Assembly: GCA_964016885.1 (NCBI GenBank)
Contig: OZ024743.1
Span: 17,853,999 to 17,917,998 of the forward strand
Source: Eledone cirrhosa
Taxonomy: Eukaryota; Mollusca; Cephalopoda; Octopoda; Eledonidae
Reading direction: 5' to 3'
DNA: 64,000 bases
Shown: positions 1 through 15,038 of the stretch, piece by piece
Numbering within the stretch: position 1 is the stretch's first letter
Layout: every line of letters starts with the position of its first letter
Notes under the pieces: generated by a model
What the model saw: only the letters and a program-made list of their open reading frames with translations
Told to the model about the DNA's origin: nothing
The model's database searches: none
Program-made: the position numbers and the translations under genes

Positions 1-1
1 T

Positions 2-1001
2 TGGACTGACCAAATACCTTGAAACAACTAACGAAAGTAACGACTTTATGCTGAAACTTGTTGAAAAGCATGAGAGAAGTAAGCAGCTTTATTCTATCTT
101 GAAGGAGAGCAAAAACTATGCTACTGATCTCATGCTTAATACCCAGGCTGGACAGACTAAAGAGACTGTTGCAACTGATGTTGCTACGCACATAAAATCA
201 CTGGCAAAAGCAAAAGGGCAAGGACAATTAGCATAAAATTGGGAGCAGAAACCTCTGCATGGCAAGTATGTGGCCCGTAGCAAACAAGCTGATGTAAACC
301 AAAAGCACACCCATCAATGGCTACGTAGTTCAGGGCTAATGGCGGAGAGTGCAGGCTTCATCTTAGCTGCCCAAGAGCAAAGCTTATTAACTCGTAATTA
401 CTAAGCCAATGTGATGAGAAACGGAATAAACCCAACGTGCAGATTCTGCAATGCTGGGGTTAAAACAGTGGATCACTTAGTCTCTGGATGTAAAGTTTTA
501 GCACCAGTAGAATACAAATATAGACATGGCAGAGTTGGCCAATATATACACTGGGTAATATGTCGGCATTACAAAATCAAAGCTGAAGACAAGTGATACA
601 ATAATCACCCTGAGGCTGTAACTGAAGGAGAAAGAGTAACAATATCTGGGACTTTCCTGTACATACTGACATGACCATAAAAGCAAATAGAGCTGACATC
701 ATTATAAAAGATCAACATAACAAGGTCTGTTTGTTGATAGATATGAGCATCCCAGGTGATCACAATATCGCGGCAAAAGAATTTGACAAGCTACGACAAT
801 ATAACAATCTGCTTATTGAAATTGCGAAATGTGGCACCTCAAGGCCGTTACAATACCAGTGATTGTGGGAGGACTGGGAATGATCAAGAAAGGAACAGAA
901 CAATATTTGCGAATGATCTTGGTTTACCCTCTCTGCACGAGGTTCAAAAAATTGTTTTGACAGGTACTGCACAGGTATTGAGTAGAGCACTATCTCTGTA
1001 A
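2..1001 (+). pseudogene. RLE-type LINE (R4/Dong-like), C-terminal fragment, broken
   Basis: This is the 3' part of a non-LTR retrotransposon whose protein would end in a zinc knuckle and a restriction-like endonuclease; the window edge cuts off the reverse transcriptase. The reading frame starting in base 2 holds a region matching the post-RT part of the minus-strand element at 26.4-29.1 kb. A CX2CX8HX4C knuckle (CRFC...DHLVSGC) lies at about 438-491. The endonuclease core (RADIIIKD, then CLLIDMSIPGDHN) lies at about 690-765, where the family usually has RPDI, so the proline is lost. The last residues (EVQKIVLTGTAQVLSRALSL) end at 1001. Stops at 234-236 and 594-596 and at least two frame changes make it non-functional. 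The 3' UTR runs to an A/T-rich tail (ATAACAATAATAA) near 1180-1200. The R4/Dong assignment is inferred from domain order and (AAT)-rich tails. Confidence 0.8.
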
Positions 1002-1198
1002 GATTGATATCCCTCTTTGTATTTACATATGCATATGCACATGTGTATATATGTATACTGTTTTTTTTTATTATAATCAATTTGCTGCATTAACTGACTT
1101 ACAAATGCACACTGTGAATTTATTTGCCCTAGGTGTCAGGAAGACACTCGGCATATATCTCAGAAACAATAATGAAAGAAAATAAAAATAACAATAAT

Positions 1199-1386
1199 AA
1201 TTGTTTCTACTTCAGGCACAAGGCCAGCAATTACTCAGTGCATTACTGGTACTTTATTTTATCGACCCCGTAAGGATGAAAGGCAAAGTCAACCTCGGTT
1301 GGATTTGAACTCAGATCGTAAAGGGACGTAACTATGCTGGAAAGCATGGCGTCCGACCCTTTACCGATACTGCCAATCCACCGCCT
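1199..1386 (-). mobile_element. tRNA-derived SINE, near full length
   Basis: The sense strand is minus. Its head (GGCGGTGGATTGGCAGTATC) and B box (GAGTTCAAATCC) form a Pol III-type tRNA-like promoter. It is followed by the body (GGGGTCGATAAAATAAAGTA) and the 3' end (GCCTTGTGCCTGAAGTAG, then AAACAATT). It sits in the tail of the LINE fragment that ends near 1200. Confidence 0.9.
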
Positions 1387-1388
1387 GA

Positions 1389-1462
1389 ATAATAACAATA
1401 ATAATAAACGGAAAAATAACAATAATAATAAACGGAAAAAAATAACAATAATAATAAACGGA
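1389..1462. repeat. Minisatellite, about 26-bp unit, three copies
   Basis: Three near-identical units containing AATAATAATAAACGGAA lie between the SINE and the next LINE fragment. They look like an expanded (AAT)-rich tail or target region. Confidence 0.8.
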
Positions 1463-2156
1463 ATTTAGAGATCCACAGACATGGAACTGGTTAAAAAAAG
1501 GAGACTTTAAAAAAGCTACAGAAGGAATGCTAATGGCTGCGCAAGAGCAAGCCCTCATAAGGAAGTGTGTGAAACATCATATTGACAAGGGGGCAGCTAG
1601 CTCACTGTGTAGGATCTGTGGGGAAAGAAAGGAAACTGTGGCTCACATTGTATCCGAGTGTAAACACCTAGCCGGACTCACTATAAAGGCTGGAGGCATG
1701 ATGTGATAGGCAGGGTGATCGACTGGCATCTATGCAAAGTAAACAATTTACCACATTCTGAGAAGTGGTATGAGCATGTCAGAGTCGGTGATAGAAACCG
1801 ATCAGGTGAAGTTGCTATGGGATTTTAGGATACATAATAGACCTGACCTGGTGGTTTTGGATAAGGTAAAACTATGGTGACTGATTGTAGATGTAGCCTG
1901 CCCATTTGACACATGAGTGCAAGAAAAGAAGAGGGAGAAAGTTAACCGATACCAGGATTTAAAGTGGGATTTAAAAAGGATTTGGGACTGCCATGAAATC
2001 AAGGTCGTCACGATTGTCATAGGCACACTAGGTACTATATCAAAGAGTTTCCAAGAATGGTTAAAGAAGATTAGTCCAGCCCCACCTTTTGGAACACTTC
2101 AAAAGGCTTGCTTGCTGTGAACTGCAGGAACCCTCCGATATGTCCTGAATGTCTGA
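1461..2156 (+). pseudogene. RLE-type LINE (R4/Dong-like), second 3' fragment
   Basis: The translation begins RDPQTWNWLKKGDFKKATEG. It has a CX2CX8HX4C zinc knuckle (CRICGERKETVAHIVSEC) at about 1608-1662 and an endonuclease core (DLVVLDK...LIVDVACPFDT) at about 1848-1912. The C terminus (TLRYVLNV) ends near 2153. Premature stops occur inside the endonuclease (tga at about 1879 and after PFDT at 1912-1915) and near the end. The copy belongs to the same subfamily as the minus-strand elements at 23.7-26.2 kb and 29.6-30.5 kb and is 5'-truncated. The protein would nick target DNA and support target-primed reverse transcription; this copy cannot. A short UTR ends in (AAT)n at about 2229-2247. Confidence 0.82.
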
Positions 2157-2249
2157 GGTTACAGGTAGCGGCTTGATATTCATTTCAACAAACTTTCCAG
2201 TTAAATAACATCAATGACTGAAACTCAAAAACAATAATAATAATAATGA

Positions 2250-5200
2250 TTTTCAATTGACAGGGTAAAAATGTACTCATCTGTGGAGTTTAACAATTGG
2301 TTCATTCATGTTAGTAATTTGAATAGTAATTGAATAGCATTGTTGAATTAAATCATTCCTGTTCTCTGAAGCAGTTTCTTTCTTAACGGACATACGGTAT
2401 ATTCAGTAATATCCATTACACAGATATTTAGGTATCGTGATATCTATCACAGTTATTTAGGTATCGCGATATATATAATGAATATTTTACGTCAGTATTC
2501 ATATTGGAATATTTGGTATAGGAAACACTTGGTGTTTTGTTCTTATTTATCGTTGTGGATATGCCCAAGCATACTTAAGATACGAGAATATATTTTCAAT
2601 TCGTTGCATTCTTTTATTACACAACACGCTTGTGTCTTATATGAGCAGCACTGCATTTCATACTATCTGGAAATCTATTGCTAAATACAAAATTAAATGT
2701 TATATTCGTGTAATCTTTTATACACTTAAACTATTCCTACACTTCAAATCCTTGGCCCAATCATGTTGAAAACTGTACATCTACATAACGCCTTGCTCCC
2801 TGTAATATTCCTTTCAAGCGTACATCATTAAATATATTTATAAAATTCACTTAATATGCGTACGTCACTTTATTTTATATTGTTTACATGCACGTAATTT
2901 ATGTATGATGTCGTCTGTTTAATAACGTCCATATTAAATTGCTTTTATTTTGGATACACTGAATATAGAGTAATATTCCAAAGATGATTTCTATCATATT
3001 AGATAAAGTACCATGGCTAAAATGGCTCCAACTTCCATACCTTTCGCCAAAATAAAATACACTGATGGCATTTTTTTCTTTTTTTGAGAATTGAAAGTCA
3101 TCATATGTTCATATATAAAACCTAAAATTCGGATGACTTAGTTGAAGAGCTTCAGCCAAATCGAATTATTCTTGCTCGAAATGTGTACATTTATTACTGA
3201 CCAGTAGGAGAACTACGGTTAATTGCTTTTTAGAAATATTTAATTTTACAAGCAATAATTATCTTGGAAAACATTAGTTTCTGCTGTACTTCAAATCGTT
3301 AATTTTAATTGAGAATAATTATGAATAAGTTTACTGTTCACGAGGGGCCGAGTCATTGGAAATGTCACAAGTGTAAAACAGCGTGTTGTGAGTTGAGGAA
3401 AGAGGACAACAAACAAATGAATACAATAGATATACATCTGTAAAGGTTACGCCACCAATATTCATGAATATAATAGAAAAACATAACGAATGTCAACTAG
3501 GAAGAGATACCCACACTATTGTAGACTGCGCTTCAAGGTAAGTCCTGATAGAATCTCAACTGAAGCCTCTAAAACTGTGTCACCTAAGGGGCTCAGCATA
3601 TGACCTCACACAAGGTATTTCCCGCTTCATAATAAAGGATACTCCGAGGAGACATATTCAAGCTCGTCGATCCAACTGTCTTTACCCACTAGAATGCAGT
3701 AATGCATTTGTAGATTCAGACTCAGCCCCTGAGTACATGGCGAGAAAGAAGGATTCTCTACTTATGCAATCGTCGAGAAAGACAGGCCAAGGCACCATTC
3801 TACAGGAAAGGTAGGTGTAGGAGATTCTTTCGACACATACGGACCTCATCAACCATACGATTGTCGAATGCTAGGTACATCATCATGGAAATTCAACTGT
3901 CTAATATTTCCCGTAGCGTTTGCGGTACTGGTCCAATAGGTAAGGCGTTCTCGGTTCAGATGTAACATCTGCTACTCGTGTTCGAGGGAATCCACTCGTT
4001 ACTCAATTATCAAATTTGCGAGCAATACTAACTTATAACCTTATCTGGAACAGCTGATATAAAAGTTAGGTCCAATCCGGCTATTACCTGATACCAGTTT
4101 GAATATCAGCTAACCTCTTTATTTCGGGGTTACATGATGTTGCACATTTTGCTAAATGGTTATTATATATGGCTTGTGATGTAAGGGAATATATTTCTAG
4201 GTGAAATGTATCATTGAATCGATAATATATTGTGCTAGGTGTGAGCTGTTTCTCACAGAAGTACGTTGTATATATGGTATCGTGTTGTAAATACTGATAT
4301 AATTTATTCATTTGTTTACATCACACACAGTGTTCCGATTAATTTTTGCATATTTTCTTTTTGTTAAAATACTTCATTTGATGCCGCCTGCATGGTTAGT
4401 CTTGTTTCATGCAGCATTGTTAGAATGAGATAATAGCTCATCTTGAAAATCTTAATTTCATATTCCGATTGGAAATGTTTCAAATACGGTCATGAATGTG
4501 TATGTGATAGGCACGGACTGCGCTGCCAAAGATGATAGTTTCGACTGAATCATTGCAGTTAGTGCATTCAGGTTTAAGATTGTTATTGCTTATTTTGTTT
4601 TCATAATTGTTGTCTACTTTAAATCCAGAGTTTCTGAACCATTCTTCATTTTACCTGACATTTTCTCTTTAGAACCATACGAGTTCGATGGCTTCTTGTG
4701 GGGTTTGCTCTGTATTCCCCATTCAGTCTTAATTGTCATTCTATTCTCACTTTCAATCATTTTCCACCATCATCATCAGTTCATGTTCAGAATATGATAA
4801 TATTATTGATATTTGTGTTGTTGTTCTCGCTGTTGCGTTTGTATGGTTGGATCAGAAAAACATTTACAACATCGGAAATTTCCAATTGGCCCTTTGTTTA
4901 GTTTCTTTTCTGCCTATGTTGAATTTGGCCGAGGTTGTCCTCGGCTTTCAACTGTGCGCAACCACTAGATAATGTCCCATTCTAATATTGAATCTATTCA
5001 TCTGATATGACCCTCAATCATTTCTGATTTTTGAGGCAAATTAAAAAGAAAGTATTCTACTACTCATACAGTTACAGTCATATATTTATTTTTGCTATAT
5101 TTATTCATTATATGTCCCTCATGTCACGTATGCTCTCCTCTCAATTTTATCTCATATAAATGTCCACAAGGTTTTTCAATTTTCTCTGAAGAAATAATCT

Positions 5201-5700
5201 TTTTTAAAATGCATTAATCTTTTCAAAGAATTACTAGTTTCCTTTAGATTCAGAACTTAGTTTATATCTGATTTGGCTATTTTCCACAATCATTCCTTTA
5301 TAAATGGCTTATTACTTAGCATGACATGAGAGAAAATCATTGAATATACGTTCATGTAAATAAAAAATGCGCTACAAATTGTGAACGTGAAGCGTTATTA
5401 AAGTGCGTCCGAACTTGTCCAATCACACAGTTATTCATTATGAAAGACGACAATGCCAATATTTATCTTCTTATTCGAGACGGTTGCCAGTTTTATTATT
5501 GTTATTTTTTAAATATTTTTCATCAACGTTATATGGGCATTTGTTTGGAAACTTATGCCAGATTTCAAGGCTTTAAGATTACATTAATGTATTAAAAATT
5601 GGCTATGTTGAAAACGACTTGTGGGTCAGCACTGCAAACACAATGCTTGCTATGATGTTGATGTAAACTTGACCTGTAGAATATTTGTGGTCCAAAGATG
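2250..5700. other. AT-rich stretch without recognisable genes
   Basis: Only short open frames without motifs are present. The part at 3340-3940 is less AT-rich and may be an old repeat remnant, but I could not assign it. Confidence 0.5.
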
Positions 5701-5884
5701 AACGTATTCTAATACTGAGACGATGGCTAAACCATTATCCGCACAGCCATAGAAACGACCAAGTAATTCGGGTCAAACAAATAAAATATGATTGAAAATG
5801 ATATCCGGACTCCTGGAAGGTTGGTAAAATCCAGCATTTGGGTTTCTGCAACTCCTAAATCAAGTACTGTCTGCTTAGACAAAT

Positions 5885-6036
5885 CATTGTTTCTACTTTT
5901 AGCACAAGGCCAGCAAATATCCCAGTCTATTATTACTGGTACTCTATTTTATCGACCCCGGAAGGATGAAAGGCAAAGTTAACCTCGGCGCGATTTGAAA
6001 TCAGTCCGACCCTCTACCGACACTGCCAATCCACCG
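5885..6036 (-). mobile_element. SINE with internal deletion
   Basis: The 3' end and body are present. The tRNA head joins the body directly at GATTTGAAATCAGTCCGACC, so the stretch between B box and head is lost. TAGACAAATCATT precedes it and CTAGACAAATAATT follows, a target duplication. Confidence 0.85.
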
Positions 6037-6044
6037 CACTAGAC

Positions 6045-6119
6045 AAATAATTGTTTCTACTATTGGCACAAGGCCAGCAATTACCCAGAGCATTACTGGT
6101 ACTTTATTTTATCGACCCC
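6045..6119 (-). mobile_element. SINE 3' half, 5'-truncated
   Basis: Only the 3' end to GGGGTCGATAAAATAAAGTA remains. It is flanked by CACTAGACAAATAAT on both sides, so it reused the target of the preceding SINE. Confidence 0.85.
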
Positions 6120-6574
6120 GCACTAGACAAATAATGCTAAGCTTTTAGTAAGATGATGGAACAAGGAAGTCACTTTCTAAACAGGCTTTTAGTTCAAGTG
6201 CCAAACGAAGTACTGACCATTATCAAAACCCACGTGGGGCTCGACAAGGGGGGGCTACCCTTAGTTTTGGTGGATGAATTCAGTATGTGTATTATTATTG
6301 CAAAATTGCAAAATATCACAAAACGAATTAAGTTCTCAACAGAATGGTTTTAAAATTAACAAAATCTATTCATCAGTCAATAGAATTTACTAAAAAAAAT
6401 CAAGAAAATGAACTGGTCAATAGCTAGACTCTGGAGATTAATACAAATATAAATTAATGAGAATCTTATTTCGGCTATTAGAAATTACCGAAAACAACTT
6501 CCGAGATGTGTGACAAGCGCTCCATAGAAGCTAGTGAACTAGAGCTACAAAATAAGTTAAAAGGCCAAACACAC

Positions 6575-7134
6575 TGAGACGATGGTTAAACCATTATCCG
6601 AACAGCCATAGAAACGACCAAGTAATTCGGGTCAAACAAATAAAATATGATTGAAAATTATACCTGGACCCCTGGTAGGTTGGTAAAATCCCGCATTTGG
6701 GTTTCTGCAACTCCTAAATGAAGTACTGTCTGCCTAGACAAATAATGTTAAGCTTTTGGTTAGAAGATCGAACGAATTAAGTCAATTTCTCAACAGGCTT
6801 TTAGTTCAAGTGCCAAACGAAGCACTGACCGTTATCAAAACCCCCGTTAGGCTCGACAAGGGGGGCAACCTTTAGTTTTGGCGGATGAATTCAGTATGTG
6901 TGTTATTATTACAAAATTGGAAAATATCAGAAAACGAATTAAGTTCTCAACAGAATGGTTTTAAAATTAACAAAAGCTATTCATCAGTCAATAGAATTTA
7001 CTACAAAAATCATGAAAATTAACTGGTCAATTAACTGGTCTCTGGAGATTAATTCAAATATAAATTAGCGATAATCGTATTTCGGCTACTGGAAATTAGC
7101 GAAAAACAACTTCCGAGATGTGTGGCAACGCCCC
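6575..7134 (+). repeat. Tandem duplication, unit 2 (SINE-free)
   Basis: This is the second copy of unit 5712-6527. At the position of the SINEs it reads CCTAGACAAATAATGTTAAG without interruption, which is the pre-insertion site. Confidence 0.85.
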
Positions 7135-7155
7135 ATATATATATTGTTATACTTT

Positions 7156-7171
7156 GGGGGGGGGGGGGGGG
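7156..7171 (+). repeat. Poly-G run
   Basis: Sixteen consecutive G, unusual in this AT-rich DNA. A four-stranded structure or a length error in assembly is possible. Confidence 0.95.
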
Positions 7172-7382
7172 TCGTGTTGCCAATAAGAAACACACGCACC
7201 AGTAGCTTTCACTTCAATTTATTATAATAAATTTATAAATTTAGGAATTTATAAGTTTCCGGTGGTTGGTTGGTTCCACAAGCATTCTGTGATCTTCAGT
7301 GACTGGGGATTCTTTTCTTTGTTTTTGTGCCTCTCCTTTGTCCTACGCCATCTTGTTTTTGTGTGTGGTACGTCAACATTAT

Positions 7383-7636
<254 letters not shown>

Positions 7637-8655
7637 AGAGAAAACAAGACAACCAACAACGGAAACAATGTAAAACGAAAAAACAGTAAGGGGAGAGCTT
7701 GAACAATTTCTTTTAAAATATATATATACAATTGAAGGGCGCTGGTCACCGGCTTTTGAGATGGATTTTGACAGTTTAGACCCCTACTAATGCTGCTGCT
7801 CCTACAATCGGTGTCATAGCGTCTGCATAAGCAACTTTCTGTAGAGTGGAGCAAGAGACGAGAGCCCAGACATTAATTTATTGATATTAAGGTATAATTG
7901 CATGTGCATAACATTTTATCTGACGTCAAGGAAAAGGTGTGTTGCCTCTTACAGTACGAGTCATAAATGAAATAAATGACAAAAAGCAACAAGAAAAAAA
8001 GTGTTATCGTGTTAAAAAATGTGTTGAAGAGATAACACAAATATCACATTAGTATTGATAAACTTAATAAATATATATATATATTGAAGTTTGTCATGCT
8101 TGTCCGTAACTAAAATTGCAACATGACACTTTTTTCATAGCTAAGATTTGTTGTGTTTCTTTCCTTGTTCGTATTCTTTACGAAGAAGAGGGAATATAAC
8201 GAAAATAATGAAACAAAAACAATACTGGAGAATGAGAAAATGGTGAAGACGAACAATTTGATAAAGTGTGTCAGCAACAATAACAACACAAGTAGCAAGA
8301 AGTAGATTAAGGAGTAGCAGTAGAATCAGGAGCCTTGCTGTCCGTAATTATTGGTCATTCTAAATACATCAAAGAGGTTTCGTAATGTTGACAGTTGTAG
8401 AATATGGAAAGAAATATATGATATAGGAGAATTGCTATATAATTAATTGTATTATAAGGGCGCGAAATTGTTGGAATTGGAAATAACTATACCTGTTTTT
8501 GTTTGATTTATCTGAATGTCTTGGAAACTATTGCCAATGACTCATTCATCCGAAGGTTTGTATTCGCAGACAGACGGAGACTCACACACACAAACACGTT
8601 CACACACACAATTACGACAGCGATCTGTAACACGTGTCATTACACAAGCAGATTA
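7637..8655. other. No gene recognised
   Basis: AT-rich, purine-rich in places, with a short TA run near 8071-8084. No motif-bearing open frame. Confidence 0.5.
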
Positions 8656-8770
8656 CTAATACTACTACTACCGCTACCGCCTCTACCGCCACTACTACTA
8701 CCACCTCCAACAAAAACATTCCTACTTCTACTACAAATACTACTACTACTACTACTAAACCTGTTATTGC

Positions 8771-8839
<69 letters not shown>

Positions 8840-8860
8840 AAATAGTAGTAGTATATGTTG
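8656..8860. repeat. Imperfect (ACT)n followed by (AGT)n
   Basis: An ACT-rich half (8656-8760) is followed by a clean (TAG)n run (8771-8839). The halves are complementary and could form a hairpin. Long Ser/Thr/Val-only frames here are artefacts. Confidence 0.9.
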
Positions 8861-9027
8861 TTGCTATTGTAAACGCACATATATGGAGAGAGAGAGAGTA
8901 GGAGAAAAATATATTTTCCACTTGGCCTGAAAGGCAGTTAAAAGAAGCAGTAGAGGCGAAAAAAGGGCAGTTGTTTATAAATAAAATGGTGAGGAACATT
9001 TGCCGAGAAAGTACTCCCAATCTTCTG

Positions 9028-9480
9028 TGAGGTGTGGTTTGATTATAAAAAGGCTTGTGATATGATGCCTCTGGTTGCGTTTGGAATGACTAGATTGAGT
9101 GAAAGTGGCAGAAGACACGGAGATATTTAAAAAAAATGAATGGCATCCTGGAGATTTGAGATGGCATCAGGAAGAGATGTTTTACAAGTTAAATTAAGAG
9201 GGAAATTTTCCAGGGTGATTGCTTATCACGTTTTTCTTGGGGGCAATGTTACACCTGGAAAGTAAAATGTGTGTACTCACTAGGAAAAATAGATACACCT
9301 TAAAACATGTATTATTCATGGATGACTTCAAGTTTTAGGGGAAAAAATAAACGTGATAGTTTCACTCGCTCAAATAGTAAGAGATTTTAGTGTAGACATT
9401 ACGCATAGCATTTACGATAAATAACTGCGCTATAGTTCAAATTGAGAGAAGAAAGAATGCCACTTCAGAAAGTATTCAAT
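9028..9480 (+). pseudogene. Very decayed RLE-type LINE reverse transcriptase
   Basis: The translation contains FDYKKACDMMP (RT palm, first catalytic Asp) near 9040-9072. Further on are FMDDFKF (equivalent of F/YMDD) near 9313-9340 and VRDFSVDI, as in the FSDDI block of the intact relatives, near 9379-9402. The order and spacing match the palm of the minus-strand elements at 24.4-29.1 kb. Stops and frame changes are frequent, so it is a relic. Whether 9481-10040 is its continuation is unclear: no zinc knuckle or endonuclease core is visible there. Confidence 0.65.
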
Positions 9481-11528
9481 TATCCAACAATGGAGTTCTT
9501 ACTTCTTTGGGAATTACCTCGGATTCCTTCAGAGTGACATGGTACGTATATACGAAAGGAAGGGAAATGTTACACAAGAATATTTCCTGGGATGGCGGCT
9601 TCATTGATTGAGAGGTGAAATAACTCAAGAACTTATATATATGTATCAAGGATTGCACCCACAAGCTGCTGTTGATGATGTCCACACGAGAAGAGAATAT
9701 GGGAAAATGACAGATCAGCAGCGTGGGGATATTTTCATCTGTGAAAGTTAGCTTGAGTAAGTACCTAGGAAAAGTCGTGAAACGTTATTAAAGGAGGTTG
9801 TAAAATAAGGGATCTAAGGTGGAAAGTGTTATTCAAAGACGGAAAATCCAAAATAGCCACATAACGTAAGGTCAGGTTCAAAACCAATGGAATGATTGAA
9901 AGAGATGTAAGAAATTATTAACACGTACACATGGCTACGAAGAGGATGTCTGAAGAAGGAAACAAGGTATTTGATTATGGCAGCGTAAGTCCAGTTGATA
10001 AAGACAAAGTAGATCAAATTTACTGGGGATAGATTGGGCACGTCACCGGTTAGTAGAATGTGTTTAAAAGTGTAGCAGACAATTAGGACTTATTGTCTCA
10101 GAATTGTCACATCAAGTTCGAAAGGCTTTTAGCGATGGATTATAAATATTTGAATAAAAATAACTATTATTAATAATGTTTTTTTTTTCTTTGTTTGTTT
10201 TCTTCAAATACGGTGATGATATAGTAAATTTTCCAGTAATTGAATTTGAAAGGCAGGTTACATTCAACGTTGTGATTCACATAAACAAAAACAATGTACG
10301 AGAAAGGAGAGGTATGCATATTCTCAAGGATACTTATTTTTAAGAGAATCCAGCAAGCTTTCAATTATAAGTCAAACCTGATCTCCACAGGCACCTATGA
10401 TTTTATTATTTTATTCCCCTTCATATAGCCTTTGAAAAAGTTCTCCTTTTCACCGCATACCCCTATCTATTTTAATCACTTTTGGAAAGATACTCTCATT
10501 CCAACGTGGCAATTCCATTAATCTGGAAATTGCAAGCTGTGTTGAGAGTTTAACCAAAAGAAAATGTGTATTCTACGCAACCTTGTCCATAGAACGACAC
10601 CCGAATAACGTCACATTCACCCGTGTAAACGCAGTCGGTGGAACGATATTCACTATGGATTAGGAAAATAATTTGACGTCCTCAACGCCTTAGCAGCAGT
10701 TGAAACATGCCACATCTTACCCATTCAAAGTGATTGATTGATTGTGAGCATACAGAAGGTATAACGCTCATATTGGACATGCCCTTTCGGCAGCACGTCT
10801 ATGCTTGTGTATTTTCTTCTGAAACCGGTGGTACTCAACTGCTATATTAAAATCATATACATTATACTGCTGCCTCGTGGTCACAATATGTGTTGAATGA
10901 TATTTGGTATAATGAAACTGCAAAAGCAGCTGATATACATAGACATAGATTTTGAGTGTTCGTGTGCGTGGAAATGTCCACCTTTTGTGTGTAATAATTT
11001 ATCGTAAATTTACTGTGAATATAACCTCCTTTACGTTCGAGATGTATAAACTTACTGTGAAAATATCGGCACTCCCGACGGTTTCGTCGGTTATACTATG
11101 TTTATCTCACGTATATATGTGTATATGTAAGACTTTATTATATTATTAAAATAATTTCTGCACATATTAAATGACACGTTACAGTATTATTAATTATTCT
11201 CCGTGAGACATGTTGTTAATATTGGTCTCTATGTGGGATCTCGTGCGTATTAGTATAACATCTATAATCCAGCACATAATGCATCCGTTGATATCACAAT
11301 ACCTTGATTCCCATAATAAATTTGGATAATCATTATATTTCCTCATATAAAATGTAATGTCTAAATCTATTATAATTTAGATATTTAACATACATAATTT
11401 GTTGAAAACATCAGCATACATATTCAAATAATAGAGAAGACTGTAAATACTACAATATTTAATATATTTAGTATATTTAATTTCTTCAGAAAGAAATAGT
11501 AAAATTTCCAGAATTAATTCAACGTTTG
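9481..11528. other. No gene recognised
   Basis: AT-rich sequence with short open frames lacking motifs. The first 550 bp may be decayed LINE. Confidence 0.5.
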
Positions 11529-13454
<1,926 letters not shown>

Positions 13455-13681
13455 GTTGGGGATAAAGAGGAAGAGAGTAAGGGATTACTCACTCTTGGTG
13501 CTCCTGGAGATGAGGGTTGTACATCTTTTGGGGGGGTGTACAACCCCTGTGTAACACCTCCCCCTATTGGGGTTTTCAATTGTTATTTGTTATTTTATTA
13601 ATAGTTTTATTTTCATACACCTGTATGTAAACTCCCCATCTGTATTTCTCCCCTTCTTTTGTGCCCTTGTGGCTAATAAAG
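13455..13681 (+). mobile_element. 3' UTR and tail of the Tx1-like LINE
   Basis: Short G/C runs (GGGGGGGTGTACAACCCC) are followed by the terminal GCCCTTGTGGCTAATAAAG. The copy at 30.6-33.3 kb ends with nearly the same words. Confidence 0.7.
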
Positions 13682-13683
13682 AC

Positions 13684-13809
13684 ATTTACCTATCTCCTTC
13701 TCTCACTACCTCTCTATATCTCTCTCTATCTAACTCTCTGTATATATATAGAGATACAGAGAGAGAATATATATATATATTATTGTGAGTGTGTGTGTGT
13801 GTGTGTGTA
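13684..13809. repeat. CT-rich tract, short AT and (GT)n
   Basis: A degenerate CT repeat at 13690-13740, then TATATA/GAGA and (GT)n at 13786-13809. It directly follows the LINE 3' end. Confidence 0.85.
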
Positions 13810-13829
13810 TATGTGTATGTTTAGGTTTG

Positions 13830-15036
13830 TATACATATAAGCATGTATGTGGGCGTTACTGGGTGTATTTATATTTTGACGTAAGCCACATCAGGAAAAT
13901 GTTTTCTTCTCCACAATAATAGTCGTTAACTAAAATTTATGAATGGCAAATTTGATTAACATATTCCTGGTGACAAGAAGATATGGACAGAAGGAATTGC
14001 GGGGTAAATATTCCAGCGTCTCTTGGGTGTATTTCTTGCACATTATACATTTGCACCAGCGTCGAATTACCAGATATTGGGAAACATGACATTTTACGGA
14101 AAACTTAATCCAGAAATAACTCAGAGTAATTGCTTAATGCAATCGCCTATCAAAGATTGTTGCTGGATTTTGTGTTATCACAGGCATCTCTGTCCCCTTT
14201 TACCGTCTTCATGTATATTATCTCAATCATCTGTGATTGGAGGACTAAATTTCAAACTGAATTTACCTGTCCAGTTATTAATGGAACATGGAAAAGACAT
14301 ATTCTGAGGCAAATAATTCTAGCACCACAGGAATTTATAATCGTATGATATTCATTATTTTGAATAGAAATTTGCATTTGATATCACCTTGCGGTTAGTT
14401 AACCATAGTTATGAGATGAACCTATATATTTTTAGTTAACGTGTATAGTAAACCCATCTACATCCAATCATATTTACATCTGACAAAACCACAAATTGAC
14501 AATATAGAGTAAGTTGAAGTAAGTCTAAAAGAGAAAGAATCACATGGTGTCAAATATAATCATTCCGAAGATTATAGATTATATGTCGAAGAAGATTTAA
14601 CAATTACATAGCCACTGGTTTACAGATATTATCGAAAAACGGAGCAATTACCCGGGAGATAATATACCCGAAATGAGACTGAAACGATGCGCGTGTCTGT
14701 GATTTTAGTATTTGGATATGAGCCTATTTAATGAACCTCCTTCGTCTGTGCTTTATCATCGGTCTAAGAAGCTTAGGATTGTTTAACTTCTGGAACATTG
14801 GGCCCCTATAATTTTGCACTTGAGATATTAGCTAGTCTTTTAATCGGGAACTTTTATTATTTTGTTTATATAAAGGTTTTGTGTTTTATATTTAGTTACG
14901 CCTCGAAACAATTCATTACTCAATGGTGTGCGACATTATATTATCAAGATCACTCGTATTGCTTTATTGCTAAAGGCTTTCACACTGTTATCTCTAGATT
15001 ATATGCTATGGCATGATTCATCTCCTTATAGTAAAA
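13830..15036. other. No gene recognised
   Basis: AT-rich unique-looking sequence with no motif-bearing open frame. Confidence 0.5.
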
Positions 15037-15038
15037 TA

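Larger units (their letters stand above)
5712..6527 (+). repeat. Tandem duplication, unit 1 (SINE-filled)
   Basis: The unit starts ACTGAGACGATGG and ends near GAGATGTGTGACAAGCGC. It matches 6575-7134 along its whole length apart from about 230 bp of SINE sequence at 5885-6119. Confidence 0.85.

Noticed and set aside
1330..1386. tRNA gene
   Set aside because: The tRNA-like heads belong to SINEs and lack a proper cloverleaf and acceptor stem.
3340..3940. Possible retroelement gag remnant (a Cys/His-rich start near 3350-3390)
   Set aside because: Only CHKC and CC spacing is visible, without a knuckle pattern or continuing frame.
8503..9020. Open frames rich in Val, Ser or Thr
   Set aside because: They translate trinucleotide repeats.
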